Shown here: positions 1 through 9,865 of the stretch, piece after piece
How positions within the stretch are numbered: the first letter of the stretch is position 1
Layout: every line of letters begins with the position of its first letter
NCBI RefSeq assembly: GCF_021130785.1
Contig: NW_025778823.1
Coordinates: 1 to 64,000, forward strand
From: Homalodisca vitripennis
Lineage: Eukaryota; Arthropoda; Insecta; Hemiptera; Cicadellidae
Direction of reading: 5' to 3'
Length of the DNA stretch: 64,000 nucleotides
Made by a program: the position numbers and the translations under genes
The notes under the pieces: model-generated
The model's input: only the letters and a program-made list of their open reading frames with translations
Databases searched by the model: none
What the model was told of the DNA's origin: nothing

Positions 1-499
1 AATTTAGATATTCTACTAAATCAGTCGAGATTCCTGCCATATTTATGTAGTAAAATGATTTTCCGTTGATATAAAATTATACTTCAAAGATTCTTTCATT
101 TGGTTATACAGATTGATAGAATTTGGTTTCGTCATCAATGAAAAAAAAAATAACAAAATCTCTAATTCAGGATAATTTATTTTTAGATGTTTAAATCGGT
201 TTTGGTATTTCTCGTATTCTTGAGGCTCTGATAACGTAAATAAGGACCATTCCCCACATGTGATTCTTCTTAATTAACACAAAAACATGGTTGTTTTTTT
301 TCTTATCAAAAATCTTTACATACCATATCTTCCTTCTTCATTTAATTCCATTCGCAATTCTTTGATTTACTCTATTTTCAATGATTTCATTTGCAATCTT
401 TAATTTGCGAAGTGTTTAACTTCTGTCCTCTAAAATTAATTGTAATCTCTGGTTTTTCAAGTTTGTACTCACCAAAAATTTTCACACTAATGGTAGGGT
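1..499. other. AT-rich left edge, likely downstream part of the Bro-N gene
   Basis: No clear open frame is visible. On the minus strand, scattered in-phase stretches continue from the Bro-N domain (for example the residues GEYKLEK read near 460), separated by stops. This fits a decayed C-terminal half of the same gene. Nothing else is recognised. Confidence 0.35.
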
Positions 500-835
500 T
501 TTAAAACCTCTTTTGTAACACCCACTTTTGAAAGGTTTTTGCTTCTAATTTATTAGATCTTAGTATTAAAGAATAAAATCCAGATTCATTAATGAAAATA
601 GTGTCAGGATGAAGATTTTGAAAGGGTCTATGGCATAGACTCTTGTAATTTATATATTTAAAGGCTATTTTCTCGTCATTATCAATATTATTTATGATAG
701 CTTGTCTAGTAATTTTCATATTGTAAAATTTCTGCAACATCTTTAGCCTTAAACCAAAATTCATTATTTTCGTCAACAATCGTGCAAATGTCTTTATTAT
801 TGAATGTAAGTTGATTGTTGAGTAGGTCTACAAAC
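500..835 (-). pseudogene. Bro-N domain protein (BRO family), frameshifted
   Basis: The minus-strand frame 779-501 has the core Bro-N layout: a TRQAIINNIDNDEK stretch, then TIFINESGFYSLILRS and EAKTFQKWV. The N-terminal strand, read as NNEFWFKAKDVAEIL, lies in another frame just upstream (about 785-735), so one small indel splits the domain. Bro-N proteins are DNA-binding proteins found in large insect DNA viruses, phages and some virus-like transposons. Here it sits beside Polinton structural genes, after the minus-strand gene at 865-1657. Identification is from the conserved FINESGxYSLI and EAKxFxxWV motifs. Confidence 0.75.
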
Positions 836-864
836 TGACTCCATTTAGATAGAAAGAAATTTAA

Positions 865-1657
865 CTAGTTACTTGCAATCTTAAATATATTGTTGTTTTA
901 CTCTCATTATTTAATAGATTTCCTTCAGAGTCTTGAAATAGTCAGAACGATTTTTTGAAATTCTTTTAATATTTTTTCTAATTGGAATATAATCGATTTT
1001 TCATTTTGGTTTTTCACTGATTTTTGATATCCATAAGCAACATTTGGGAAAAAAGTGTACAAAATTTCCGATTCTTTGTGAAGATGTTCGGTATGATTTT
1101 CAAAACTAGGTTCAACGAGATTGCTCAGTGCACTTCAATTACATCGAACGGTCTAAATTTTGGCGTTTTATTTCCTAAAAAATACTACTGATTTGGCTCA
1201 ATAGTTTCTTGAAACAAACCTAATAAATCTACAATAATTGCTGAAAACATTATTCTTACTGGTGATTTTATTTGAATTTTTATTAAAGAGATAATTTTTT
1301 TTGCATTTTCAAACTTGTTTTCGTCAAAGTTTAAAGATTTATCTGATTGTTTGAATGTTTTACAGATAATTTTTTAAGGGAATTTTTAATTTGATCGGAA
1401 AGTATAATATCCTTTGTTTAAACCATAATATTTTGTTATGTTCTTCTCACTAAATCCTATACAAATAAGGAGAACTTTCAGTAATATTTATTACAAAATT
1501 GTCAGAATAAAAACCGCTTAAACCGATAAAATAATTTGATTCTTCCTCTAAGTGTATAGGATGTTCCAAGTTTAAAACTAATTTTAGAGCTTTCTGAAGT
1601 CAACTCTTAACAGCTTCATTTTCGCAAAGCGTTGCTTCAAGATGAAAATCTTCTATT
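865..1657 (-). pseudogene. Polinton structural protein on the minus strand (PY-like), broken
   Basis: Minus-strand reading frames, with several shifts, give HLEATLCENEA near the start, then GLSGFYSDNFVINI, a KTPKFRPFDV stretch, ILYTFFPNVAYGYQ, and an ending in which DSEGNLLNNE is followed by LRLQVTS and a stop at 865-867. This order (K-P-KFRPFD, then FPNVxxGxx, then a D.EG.L.N..... LRL end) is the pattern I associate with an uncharacterised virion-associated protein found in many insect Polintons. The probable start at 1657 reads ATA instead of ATG, inside a TTTAAATAG context. The family link is from memory of the pattern; the function is unknown. Confidence 0.6.
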
Positions 1658-1670
1658 TAAAATGGGAGAA
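1640..1670. promoter_or_regulatory. Divergent start-site overlap between the minus-strand structural gene and the ATPase
   Basis: The sequence TTCTATTTAAAATGGGAG at 1651-1668 places the ATPase ATG at 1662. On the other strand the same TTTAAA leads into the degraded start (ATA) at 1657-1655. Only a few bases separate the two coding starts, so both transcripts would have to use this shared AT core or signals inside the opposite gene. Confidence 0.5.
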
Positions 1671-2344
1671 ATTTTTAAAGCAAAAAGATCAGATAAAACT
1701 TCAAACGTTTGAAGAAATAAGAAAGATCAACCAATCAGATTGTTAATTGTTGGTTCAAGTCGATGTGGAAAAAACAACTTTTACTATTGAATTTTATCTA
1801 CAATAGGTTGATTCCTTATTCCAATTTGTATGTTTTTTTAGTAAATCTTTAGAACAAGACGCCTATAAAAAAATTACAAGAAAGATTTGAAATATTGAGA
1901 AAAACTTAAACCAAAAAAAATATCACATTTTTATAATGCTTCTGAAGACATTAGTTCCGTTAAGCGAATGTAAACCCAATTCGTTAATCGTTTTTGATGA
2001 TTGTATTTTAGAAAATCAAGACGTTATTAAGGAATATTTTCGTAATGTCCCGTCACAAAAATATCTCTTGTATCTATCTTTCTCAATGCTTTTCAAAGGT
2101 TGATAAACAAGTTATAAGAAATAACCTGAATATGTTGTGTATTTTTAAGCAAGATGATCACTATTCGAGAAAGATTTATAACAATTATGTGGGATCTGAT
2201 ATGAGTTTTAACCACTTTATTGAGTTATGTGATAAAATTTGGAAGAAAGACTACGGATTTTTAACTATTAATCTAACTTTGAAGCCTAAAAATGGTAAAT
2301 ATCTGAATAAATTTTCTAATATAAAATGCTGCTCAGTGGTCTGA
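1662..2344 (+). pseudogene. FtsK/HerA-type DNA-packaging ATPase of Polinton, frameshifted
   Basis: The gene starts at ATG 1662. An in-frame stop or shift follows, then LLIVGSSRCGKNNF, a Walker A loop of the GxSxCGK type with the usual Thr/Ser replaced by Asn. The Walker B strand reads SLIVFDDCILENQ at about 1981-2020. The frame then shifts into 2045-2344, which keeps RHKNISCIYLSQCFSKVDKQ, matching the Polinton ATPase sensor region, and IFKQDDHYS. Such ATPases pump the genome into the capsid. At least two frame changes and the altered P-loop make this copy non-functional. It is followed by the CACGTT minisatellite. Confidence 0.8.
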
Positions 2345-2440
2345 ACAAATCTACTTGATAAAATATTTGTTACAATTATTTTTATATTATCTTTAATTTT
2401 TATTTACATTATGAAAAAATAACAGAAAAACGGTAAATCT

Positions 2441-2621
2441 GTTCACGTTCCCACGTTCACGTTCCACGTTTCAAGTTTTCATGTTTCACGTTCATGTTTC
2501 ACGTTCGTGTTTACGTTTCACGTTCATGTTTTACGTTCGTGTTTACGTTTCACGTTCGTGTTTCACGTTCCAACGTTCACGTTTTACGTTCCACGTTCAC
2601 GTTTTTTACGTTCCACGTTTC
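2441..2621. repeat. CACGTT-rich minisatellite between ATPase and virion gene
   Basis: About 180 bases are made almost entirely of imperfect units such as CACGTTC, CACGTTT and TTCGTGTTTACGTT. The ACGT core recurs every 6-8 bases. It lies exactly between the ATPase stop and the start of the next ORF at 2640, in otherwise AT-rich DNA. Confidence 0.9.
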
Positions 2622-2639
2622 AAAATTTTTCCTAAATAA

Positions 2640-3600
2640 ATGGCGAACGTAACTTCTGAAGAAGCGAAAAAACTTGATCAAATCGAAAAGATATTAATCA
2701 AAGAATTTAAAGAACAGATTCGAATGGATGAAGAAGAATAAGAACTTATTCAAAAAATTAATCAACCTGTAACTTCTGCAATAAAAAATGTTGAGGGCAA
2801 AATTGAAAAATGTTTTAAGCGATAATCAAAATTTGATGAATTTGGTTCCAGTTGTACGACAATTTGCTGATATTTCGATACCCAGAATCTGAGTTTGAAT
2901 TGCCAAAATTACCATATTCAACACCATTTAGACCTCGAATCATTGAAGACTCTACCATAGTTGAACCAATAAGTCCTGGAAACAACGGATATAATAATTG
3001 GTGAAATTGGTAAAAAATTTCTTCCTAGAGCAAAGGATGATAAATTTGGTTTGTATTGGGACAGAAAAAGAAAAGTTTTATGATTGGAAATTTACCCGTT
3101 AATTTTGAACATAATGATATAATTATTGAAGATAAAACATATAAAGGAACTCAAGGTTTATGGAGATTATTAACAGGCACTGATGTTCCAAAAGACGGTT
3201 TATATTCTGAAGAAGACTTGAAAAAGTAATACTGAAATTTTATGGAAATCTGATTCAATTTACAAAAATAATGATCCATCAACTAAGAAACCAAAGTCAA
3301 GTAAAGGTAAAAAATATCTCAATTTGATTAAACCCAATTTGGGAAAAAAGAATCGAAGGATCAGGTGTGAGAAAATACAGTGATAATAAGATTGAATACA
3401 GATATATCGACGATTTGACAAAACTCGATGGAATTATTAATTATATTTATGCTCAAGAAAAGGCTGGAAACAACAATTTTTTGAATGAAAAGAAAGCAAT
3501 TAAAGATTTTATTTCGAACAAACTTGACGAAATGATTGAAAAACCTGATGGAATTAAATATTTAAAACGAAGTTTTGCCGGCAATAAGGTTCATCTATGA
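2640..3600 (+). pseudogene. Polinton virion protein (PX-like), several frame breaks
   Basis: The ATG at 2640 (context AAATAAATGGCG) opens a charged helical N-terminus (EEAKKLDQIEKI). Then come a proline-rich link (ELPKLPYSTPFRPRI near 2900), a GLYWD / TYKGTQGLWRLL region near 3050-3160, SEEDLKK, then KSSKGKKYLN. The final frame, 3367-3600, contains KIEYRYIDDLTKLDGIINYI and EKAGNNNFLNEK. This C-terminal layout (Y.DD...L...I....AGN..HxNE) is a frequent Polinton/adintovirus virion protein of unknown role. At least four frame changes are needed to read it, so it is a pseudogene. The PLA2-like gene follows directly. Confidence 0.65.
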
Positions 3601-3960
3601 TTTGCTGAGGGTAGTGGACTTTTGAATGATTTTATCAACAATTTACCTTTGAATTACACGTACCAACTTATCAGTATCTGGGGCCTGGCACAAAACTCGA
3701 AAAAAAGACTAAAAAGAGGAGATCCTGGTATAAATAAATTAGATCAAGCTTGCTATGGAACACGATATTTTTTATGCAAAACATAGAGACAACAAATTCC
3801 AGACATATAGCAGATAAAGTTTTGCAAGATAAGGCAAATGGATATATTTTTATCAAAAGATGCTAGTTTAGGTGAAAGATTTGTTGCGCTTCCAACAGCT
3901 GGAGCAATGTTTTTGAAAGAGGAAAACTAGGAATGGGAATCGAAGAGAACTTGAAATTTT
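3597..3960 (+). pseudogene. Parvovirus-type phospholipase A2-like virion protein, broken
   Basis: The plus strand at 3675-3707 reads YLGPGTKLEKR, the calcium-binding loop type (YxGPG) of the viral PLA2 fold. The stretch GDPGINKLDQAC follows, and after a one-base shift the catalytic HDIFY motif (His codon 3761-3763) appears at the expected distance. A hydrophobic N-terminal segment (GSGLLNDFINNLP) precedes it. In parvovirus VP1 this domain helps capsids leave endosomes; related domains occur in some Polinton/adintovirus capsid proteins. The domain is split over two or more frames and has no intact start, so it is inactive here. Confidence 0.7.
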
Positions 3961-3970
3961 AACTATATAA

Positions 3971-4411
3971 ATGGAGGTGAACGTAAACTTCAGCAAAAAA
4001 TCAGAAAGAAAAAATAAAATCCGCTTTTAAAGAAAGAAAATACCCGTTAGTATTCAATTTAAAATAGATCAACTAAAAAATGGCGAAGATAAGATATTTT
4101 TAACAAATAGACAATACAATAAACTCGAAAAACATAAGAAAAACAATAAAGGAACCAGAATAGAATTTTCTTATAATCAGTTGAAAGAACTCAAAAATGG
4201 TGGACTTTTGAAAAGATTTATTAGATTTTGGGAGAAAATATTCCAGTTGTTAAAAATGTTGTTCCTTATGTTCGTAAAGCTGCTCCAATCGTTAAAAAGG
4301 ATGTGATTCCTATTGTTCGAAAACATTTTAAATTGGTTAGATAAAGAGTTGGAAGATGTTACAGGATCTGGATTAGATGAAAAAAAACTTTGAATTACGT
4401 GAAATCAAACA
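3971..4411 (+). pseudogene. Small basic Polinton protein, function unknown
   Basis: ATG 3971 lies in the TATAAATGG context shared by other genes of the element. After a short frame break the reading is FKIDQLKNGEDKIFLTNRQ, then KLEKHKKNNKGTRIEFSY and LKELKNGGLLKRF, and later GSGLDE close to the protease start. Short lysine-rich proteins with a 'LTxxQxxKLxKxxKxxxGxxIxxSxxQLKxxxxGG' rhythm sit between virion and protease genes in many Polintons. I cannot assign a role. Confidence 0.45.
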
Positions 4412-4768
4412 TTGAAAAAAAAATTTAAACCTTTAACATTCGGGGAATTGGAAGAAATCTGCAAAAATATTAAACATTTTAGAGGAATCTTCATGAGAGA
4501 TACATTACCTGAAAAAGTTAAGAAATTTGAATGTGGAATTGTGAATTTAGACTCGATTATGGGAAGTGGAACGCATTGGATTTGTTATTATAAAAATGAT
4601 AAGAATGCATGTTATTTTGATTCGTATGGAAGAATTGAGGACAAACCACCTATAGAATTGATTAAATATTTGAAAAAATCAAGCGTCTACTACAATGATT
4701 CTCAGAATTCAAAGACTATAAAGATCCCCCAATTTGTTGGTCATTTATGTGTTTTTGTTATTGAATGA
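4412..4768 (+). pseudogene. Adenain-like cysteine protease of Polinton, probable catalytic Cys lost
   Basis: The 118-residue frame keeps the family's KPLTFGELE start and NFRG-like KHFRGIFMRD, then GSGTHWICYY with the catalytic His at residue 55 and YFDSYG with the acidic partner Asp70. The C-terminal block reads PQFVGHLCVFV. In the family the catalytic Cys stands just before the Gly-His, where this copy has Val109; Cys113 is the second conserved Cys. The frame has no ATG. Its C-terminal helix (NELSTGKDFKEVV) is found in another frame at about 4757-4800, so a one-base shift ends the protein early. The enzyme would mature virion proteins. Confidence 0.8.
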
Positions 4769-4824
4769 ACTGAGTACTGGTAAAGATTTTAAAGAAGTTG
4801 TTAACAAATTATTACTTAATAAAT

Positions 4825-5870
4825 ATGGATTCACAAAATATTTTTTGACGTATTTGGAACACAAATTATTCAAAATGTAGATAATAGTTTTGAATTTTGA
4901 TAGTTTGAGAAATGAGTTTGATAACAAGTTAGAAAATTTATTACAAAACCTTCCAGATTCAGATATGTTTGCTGTCGAGATTGAAGATTTTAAAGCAGAA
5001 ATATGATAACAAACTTGCAAAATTTCATGAGTTCAAATGAAGTTGCTGATAAAATAAAAACATTGGAAAAAGAATTTGAAGATGGTGCAAAAAAAATATT
5101 TACCAATTTAATGTCTCATATCGAAAAAGCTGATAAAATTACTGAAGCGAATCAAAGTTGAAAAGAATTATGTTAGTTTGGCTAATAAAAAAAGAATTGT
5201 CGGTGTTCGACCTGGTATTGACAAACATGATGTTGTTGTTAAAGAACAAATTTTAAAACCTCTAAAAATTATCAAAAAACATCGATATTGTTGATTTACA
5301 TGATCCGAGTGTTAAAAATGCCTTAGATTTTAAAGGAAAAAGAATTAGCGGTGTTAGTAAAGGAATTAATCCATTTGATGTTGTTGTAATGATTCAATTA
5401 GAAGATCCTATTAAAATGTTTAATGAACTAAAACAAAATTATGAGAATCATAAACAGCATGTTAAAGATTTTACAACAGAAGTCTATGAAAAACTTGATG
5501 AAAGAAGTAAAAGATCAGTAGACGATGTTGGTGAATTACTTGATAAAGTAAATAAACTAGAAGAAAACTTTAATACATATAAAAATGATGTTAATGTATT
5601 AGTTGGTGAAGTAATTAACAAAATTCTGGAAAATTTTTGATACACGTTTCAATGAGAAAATAAACTTTTTTGAAAATTTAGGTACACGTTTCACTGAGAA
5701 TGTAACACATAATAATGAATTACTTAAAAGAATAGATGATCAATACTCTTTATATCTCGATAAAGTAAATAAACTAGAAGAAAACTTTAATAAATTTTAA
5801 AGAAGATGTTAATAAATCTTTTGAAAACATTGATAACAGATTTAATGGATTAGGCGGCTATGATGACTAA
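4825..5870 (+). pseudogene. Fibre-like coiled-coil virion protein with internal repeats, broken
   Basis: ATG 4825 (AATAAATATGG) begins a region whose frames, with shifts, are rich in long helices. Two similar beta-type segments occur: KRIVGVRPGIDKHDVVVKEQ near 5190-5260 and KRISGVSKGINPFDVVV near 5340-5385. They resemble the K-R-I...D-xVVxK repeats at shaft-to-tip junctions of phage tail fibres. A heptad segment, DKVNKLEENFN, is present twice (about 5544-5580 and 5761-5797) within a longer duplicated stretch. It ends at TAA 5868. The longest clean frame is 5389-5640. Fibre assignment is inference from repeats and position after the protease. Confidence 0.5.
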
Positions 5871-5884
5871 TTTTCCTTATATAA

Positions 5885-6010
5885 ATGGCGCTCATATATT
5901 GTGTGAGATGTAAAGAAAAAACTGCAACAAAATGATGATATAAAATACTATGCAAACATCAATGGAGGTTAAGAGAATATCTGGGAAAATGTGCTGAATG
6001 TAAACACTAA
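5885..6010 (+). pseudogene. Small zinc-ribbon protein (DUF5679-like), with in-frame stops
   Basis: ATG 5885 in TTATATAAATGGCG begins IYCVRCKEKT, and about 25 residues later GKCAECKH appears, giving the two-CxxC layout of small zinc-ribbon proteins often carried by adintoviruses and other DNA viruses. The middle contains stop codons or an indel. The role is unknown. Confidence 0.6.
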
Positions 6011-6063
6011 AAAGAGCCAATTTATAAAAACTTGATTTTGAAATTTTTTCTTAATAAATAGAG

Positions 6064-6465
6064 ATGGCGGGACATTACAGTGCTTTCGATCTTTTTATCA
6101 TGCAACACGAAAGAGATTTGAAAAAAGAACATTGGGATGACATTTCTCAAAAATATGAATTATCCGAAGATATGATGAGATTATACGTAAACAAACTGAA
6201 TTGGTATAAACATTGCTAAATATCAAACTTTATCATCAGAGTTCATTCAAGAAAATATACATTATCAATTAAAAAGATCATATGTCTGTTCTTTGTCTCT
6301 ATCAACACTTGAGTATAAAAGTTTTTGGATGAAAATAAAGATACAGTTGATTGGAACAATATTATAGATAGCGGTTACTATCCTGTGCAAATTTTATTGA
6401 AATATGTGACCGAGATCGCAAAATTTAAGGAAGAGAATCCTGAATATGACGAAGTAGATCATTAA
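6064..6465 (+). pseudogene. Unrecognised Polinton ORF
   Basis: ATG 6064 (ATGGCGGG, after a TTAATAAATA run) opens about 45 residues including FDLFIMQHERDLKKEHWDDI and LSEDMMRLYVNKL. It then shifts frame and resumes with DTVDWNNIIDSGYYPVQILL and FKEENPEYDEVDH up to TAA 6463-6465. Mostly acidic helical composition; no known domain recognised. Its place between the zinc ribbon and the capsid gene suggests a virion or assembly role, but that is only inference. Confidence 0.45.
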
Positions 6466-6592
6466 AAATGACTCTAATCTTTTTAATTATTTTACTAAAA
6501 TTTTATATCTTTTCTTATATAAAAACGTACATTAGATCGATGAAAAAAATGATACATGATGTTTTAAAAATTTCTAAATTTTCTCTTATTAA

Positions 6593-7802
6593 ATGGCGGA
6601 CTACAGAAAAATATGCTAGTGATATTGAAAGGGCGGAGTTTAAAAATTTCTATCCAATTAGTAAACAACATTTGAATGAAACCGAATAATAAAAGAACTG
6701 AGTTTAATATTGATTTTGGAGGATAACTTTTGCTCGTCTAACTTCCAGTTTTATATTTCTGGAACTTTAACAAAACAAGATGGTCAAGCATATCTTGGAA
6801 CTGATAATGTTAGATTAATCGATAATTTTATAACCGTTTTTATTTTCTAAGATTGAAGTAAGAAAACACAATAAATTGATAGAAGAAGGTCGAAAAACTG
6901 TGGCCAATTAAGCACAATTAAAGGAACTATTTCGTATTCAAAAAGTGATCTTATTTCTCAAACTTCTAATGGCTTTGAATCAGATTTTAAATTTGGTGTT
7001 TTTGAAGCAGCTGGAAATTTATCTCATTTTGGATTAGGATTTTTTGAAAATGTTACTATTCCGATCTATAAAGGAGGATTTTAATCTAAGTTTTATAAGA
7101 GCAGAAGACGATGATGTGATTCTGAAGACTGCAACTGGAAATGTTATGCCTGTTGATGGAAAAATAAACAATTACAGATTTTTTTATTAGAGTTCCAATG
7201 ATTGATTATAAAACCACGAGTAAAATTAGGTTGATTGATGAAATTACAAAAAGTCAAAACATTATGTTTAATTTTCTAGATTGGCAATGTATTGAACAAA
7301 AAGGTAATTTCCGGAACAACTTATTCGTTCGATATTACAAAATATTTATAGAAATATCTTCAATCCCAAGTTCTTTATTATAGGTTTTCAAACAGATAGA
7401 CAGAATAATCAAGAAAAAAATCCTTCAAAGTTTGATAGTTTGGATGTAAAAAATATCAGAGTAAAATTGAACGGTTCTTATTATCCAGAATGAATTACAA
7501 AATTTAAACATTTCCGGAGGTCTTTTCAAAATCATGTATCAGATGTATCAAGATTTTAAGAAAGTTTACTGTAATAATAAGGAAATGTATTACAATCCTA
7601 AAGAATTTTTAGCGAATAGACTCTATTTATGTCATTGATACAACAAAGAGTTTGACAAATATTTCTGGTTCAAAGAACGATATAATTATCAATATGGATT
7701 TTCAAAAAGCTGTTACAAACTCGACATGTTATGTGGTTGTGGTTTTCTGAGAAATTTTTAGCCTATGATGTGATTAAGAACGATATTAGAGAAATTCAGT
7801 AA
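6593..7802 (+). pseudogene. Double-jelly-roll major capsid protein of Polinton, heavily frameshifted
   Basis: ATG 6593 lies in TTAAATGGCG. Fragments in changing frames follow the family order: an early ASDIERAEFKNFYPIS, a KIEVRKHNKLIEEGRK strand near 6850, AEDDDVILKTATGN near 7100, FFIRVP-type strand near 7180, DWQCIEQKGNF near 7280, then IIGFQTDRQN (7379-7408) and FDSLDVKNIRVKLNGSYYPE (about 7430-7490). The end is CYVVVVF... followed by FLAYDV and a stop at 7800-7802. The 'V-F/GFQTxR...D...N+++.LN...YP' block is the hallmark of Polinton capsids. Too many breaks to be expressed. Confidence 0.7.
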
Positions 7803-8060
7803 AAATCGCGTTATTTTCACTATTATTCGTCGGATAGTTTTAAAACTTTACAGAATTGTTAAAGACATTGATAAAAGTATTCATTTTAAATTTGCAGTAA
7901 AAAAACTTTGAAAAATAGTGATGATATTAGGAAAAAACTATTTCAAGGTCATGGACCAGAAGTGATTGATTTTACAAAATACTTTAATATTTACTGAACC
8001 TATATACCCAAATTTCATCAGAAAAGCTCCAATAGTTCTCTAGATATAAGAGTTTAAATA
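7803..8060 (+). pseudogene. Short decayed ORF after the capsid gene
   Basis: Short frames continue in the same orientation (for example KNSDDIRKKLFQGHGPEVID around 7912-7970). No domain recognised. It could be a final small Polinton gene or the capsid 3' region. Confidence 0.3.
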
Positions 8061-9320
8061 TAAGGGATGATTGGGGTAGTGATTTTGTAACATTTTGTTA
8101 TTTTCATGAAAATTTTAAGTAGAACTCGCTTGTTTTTGAAGTTTCAGATTTGTCTGATAATTTTTTATATTTTTTTATGAATATTAAGAAATAGGGGATG
8201 ATTTCACCCTTATGGATAAGTTAAGTCGAAAGAGTTAAGTATTTACTATTATGTGTACCAAATTTCATTAAAATCGGTTGAGTGGTTTTTGAACAACAAG
8301 GTTTGAAAAGAAATATTGATATATACTTATTTAATATACATTGGAAACTATAACAGTTCTAGGGAATTGAGACATTTCATTTTAAACATGTTGGTAACAC
8401 TACATCTCGTCTTCATCTCTTGCTGGGCGTTGGCCACGTATAGCTAGCCATGTGTGATCCTCCTCTATTTTAACGAAATTTTACAAGATATATCATTATT
8501 TAGAAGATTCTAATGTATTTGCAAGTTGAAGAAAGAAGATATGGACTTTATAAAGTAAGAAGATTGCTGTGAAGATCTGTGTTTCTTGTTTAAAAGTGAA
8601 GTGAAGTGTTCCACTGGGCGTTGTCCTTCATATTTAATAAGTTTCTATTATATTCTCGAAGAAAGACATTACAAGAAGATTGTGTGTTGAATTTGTGTAG
8701 ACATTCTAAACTGTGATAAAAACATTGTGTGAAAATAGTGTTCATTTGTAATAAATACAGAATTAAGTGTTTTTACCAGTGATTTCATTGTCGCACACGG
8801 CGTGTGCAAAGCAAGCAAGGTCATTGTTTGGTGTCACTACTGTCCTTGTAACCACACACGGGCGTGCGCAAAGCAAGGTCAAGCGTTAGTGGTACAAACG
8901 CTCTCAGCAGACGTCACAAATCTAGAGTTGATTGAAATAAAACATATGATACCTTTCTTCTTTCTTATCCCATTCCCAATTTCTTAGAAGTTAAGTAGAT
9001 ATTCGCAAAAAATAAAACACGCACACTAACAACACTCATTTTGTATGTCTTTAACAATAATTGATTAAATTCATGTTATTCTCTTTCATTCCTTCTAATA
9101 CTCTCATAAAATATACTCTTTCGCCACTGAAAAATCTCGATTTCTTCCGTAATAATCTTTGTAATCATAGACAAAATATCCTAAATAGTTTGTACAATAG
9201 AATGAAATTATTTCTATTTATCTCTGTTGTAGAAATGTAAACATAAAACATTTGTGCTGAAAAATTTATATCTCGGTAGACTTAGTTCCATAATCTCCAT
9301 TTATAAAAACATCTTTTTTT
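8061..9320. other. Non-viral stretch, partly LTR-like
   Basis: Base composition rises and no Polinton coding is seen. A motif at about 8264-8300, ACCAAATTTCATTAAAATCG followed by GTTGAGTGGTTTTTGAAC, resembles 3' tails common in insect retroelements. From about 8384 (TGTTGGTAACACT) to 8800 there is an LTR-like run: AATAAA at 8750, then GTGATTTCATTGTCGCACA. Near-duplicate segments CACACGGCGTGTGCAAAGCA (about 8795) and CACACGGGCGTGCGCAAAGC (about 8854) follow. A solo LTR or other insertion inside the Polinton is possible but not proved. Confidence 0.3.
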
Positions 9321-9328
9321 TTGTTTAA

Positions 9329-9840
9329 ATGGAAGAGTACAATGCCAACTGTTTACAAGTGTTATAATAGAGGAGAAATTATTGATAAAAAATATTTAGT
9401 TTTGTAGAGATTGTAATTTAATTTTGTACGAAAGACCTATACCTAGGAAATTTCGAAATAAACTAACACATTTGAATAATCTGCTTACAAAATTACAAAT
9501 ACGGAGGGTGAAAAAACAAACAAAATTTGTTACAGAATTTAGAAAACAGAATAAAAATTTTTACTTTATCTCTTGGAACCATTGACCAAAAATTATTTTC
9601 CTTTTCAAAGAATACATTAGGTTTGTAGGTATCGATACACACGTTTATTATGAAAAGATATTACCTGTAATTTTTTCATTATCTGGATGTTGAATTTGTC
9701 TACGATTTTAAGCCAGAAATCCTCGATGATTTTATAGTACATTTGGAGAAAGTAAATGAAGAACCTCGTCAAACAATGAAGATGTTGGCAATTTCCCTCG
9801 ACTTCTTCTCGAGTGAATTGTTAGCAAATTTTCATTTTTT
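9329..9840 (+). pseudogene. Small decayed Polinton-like ORF(s)
   Basis: ATG 9329 has the same TTTAAATGG start context as the structural genes. Frames give a Cys-containing N-terminus (YKCYNRGEIIDKKYLV, RDCNLILYERPIPR). After further shifts comes an acidic helical end (FKPEILDDFIVHLEKVNEE, about 9700-9755). No known family identified; probably one or two small viral genes. Confidence 0.4.
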
Positions 9841-9865
9841 CCGTCTTTAAATTTTTTCTATTTAA

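Noticed and set aside
2441..2621. CRISPR-like array
   Set aside because: Units are 6-8 bases with no distinct spacers; it is a minisatellite in a eukaryotic virus-like element.
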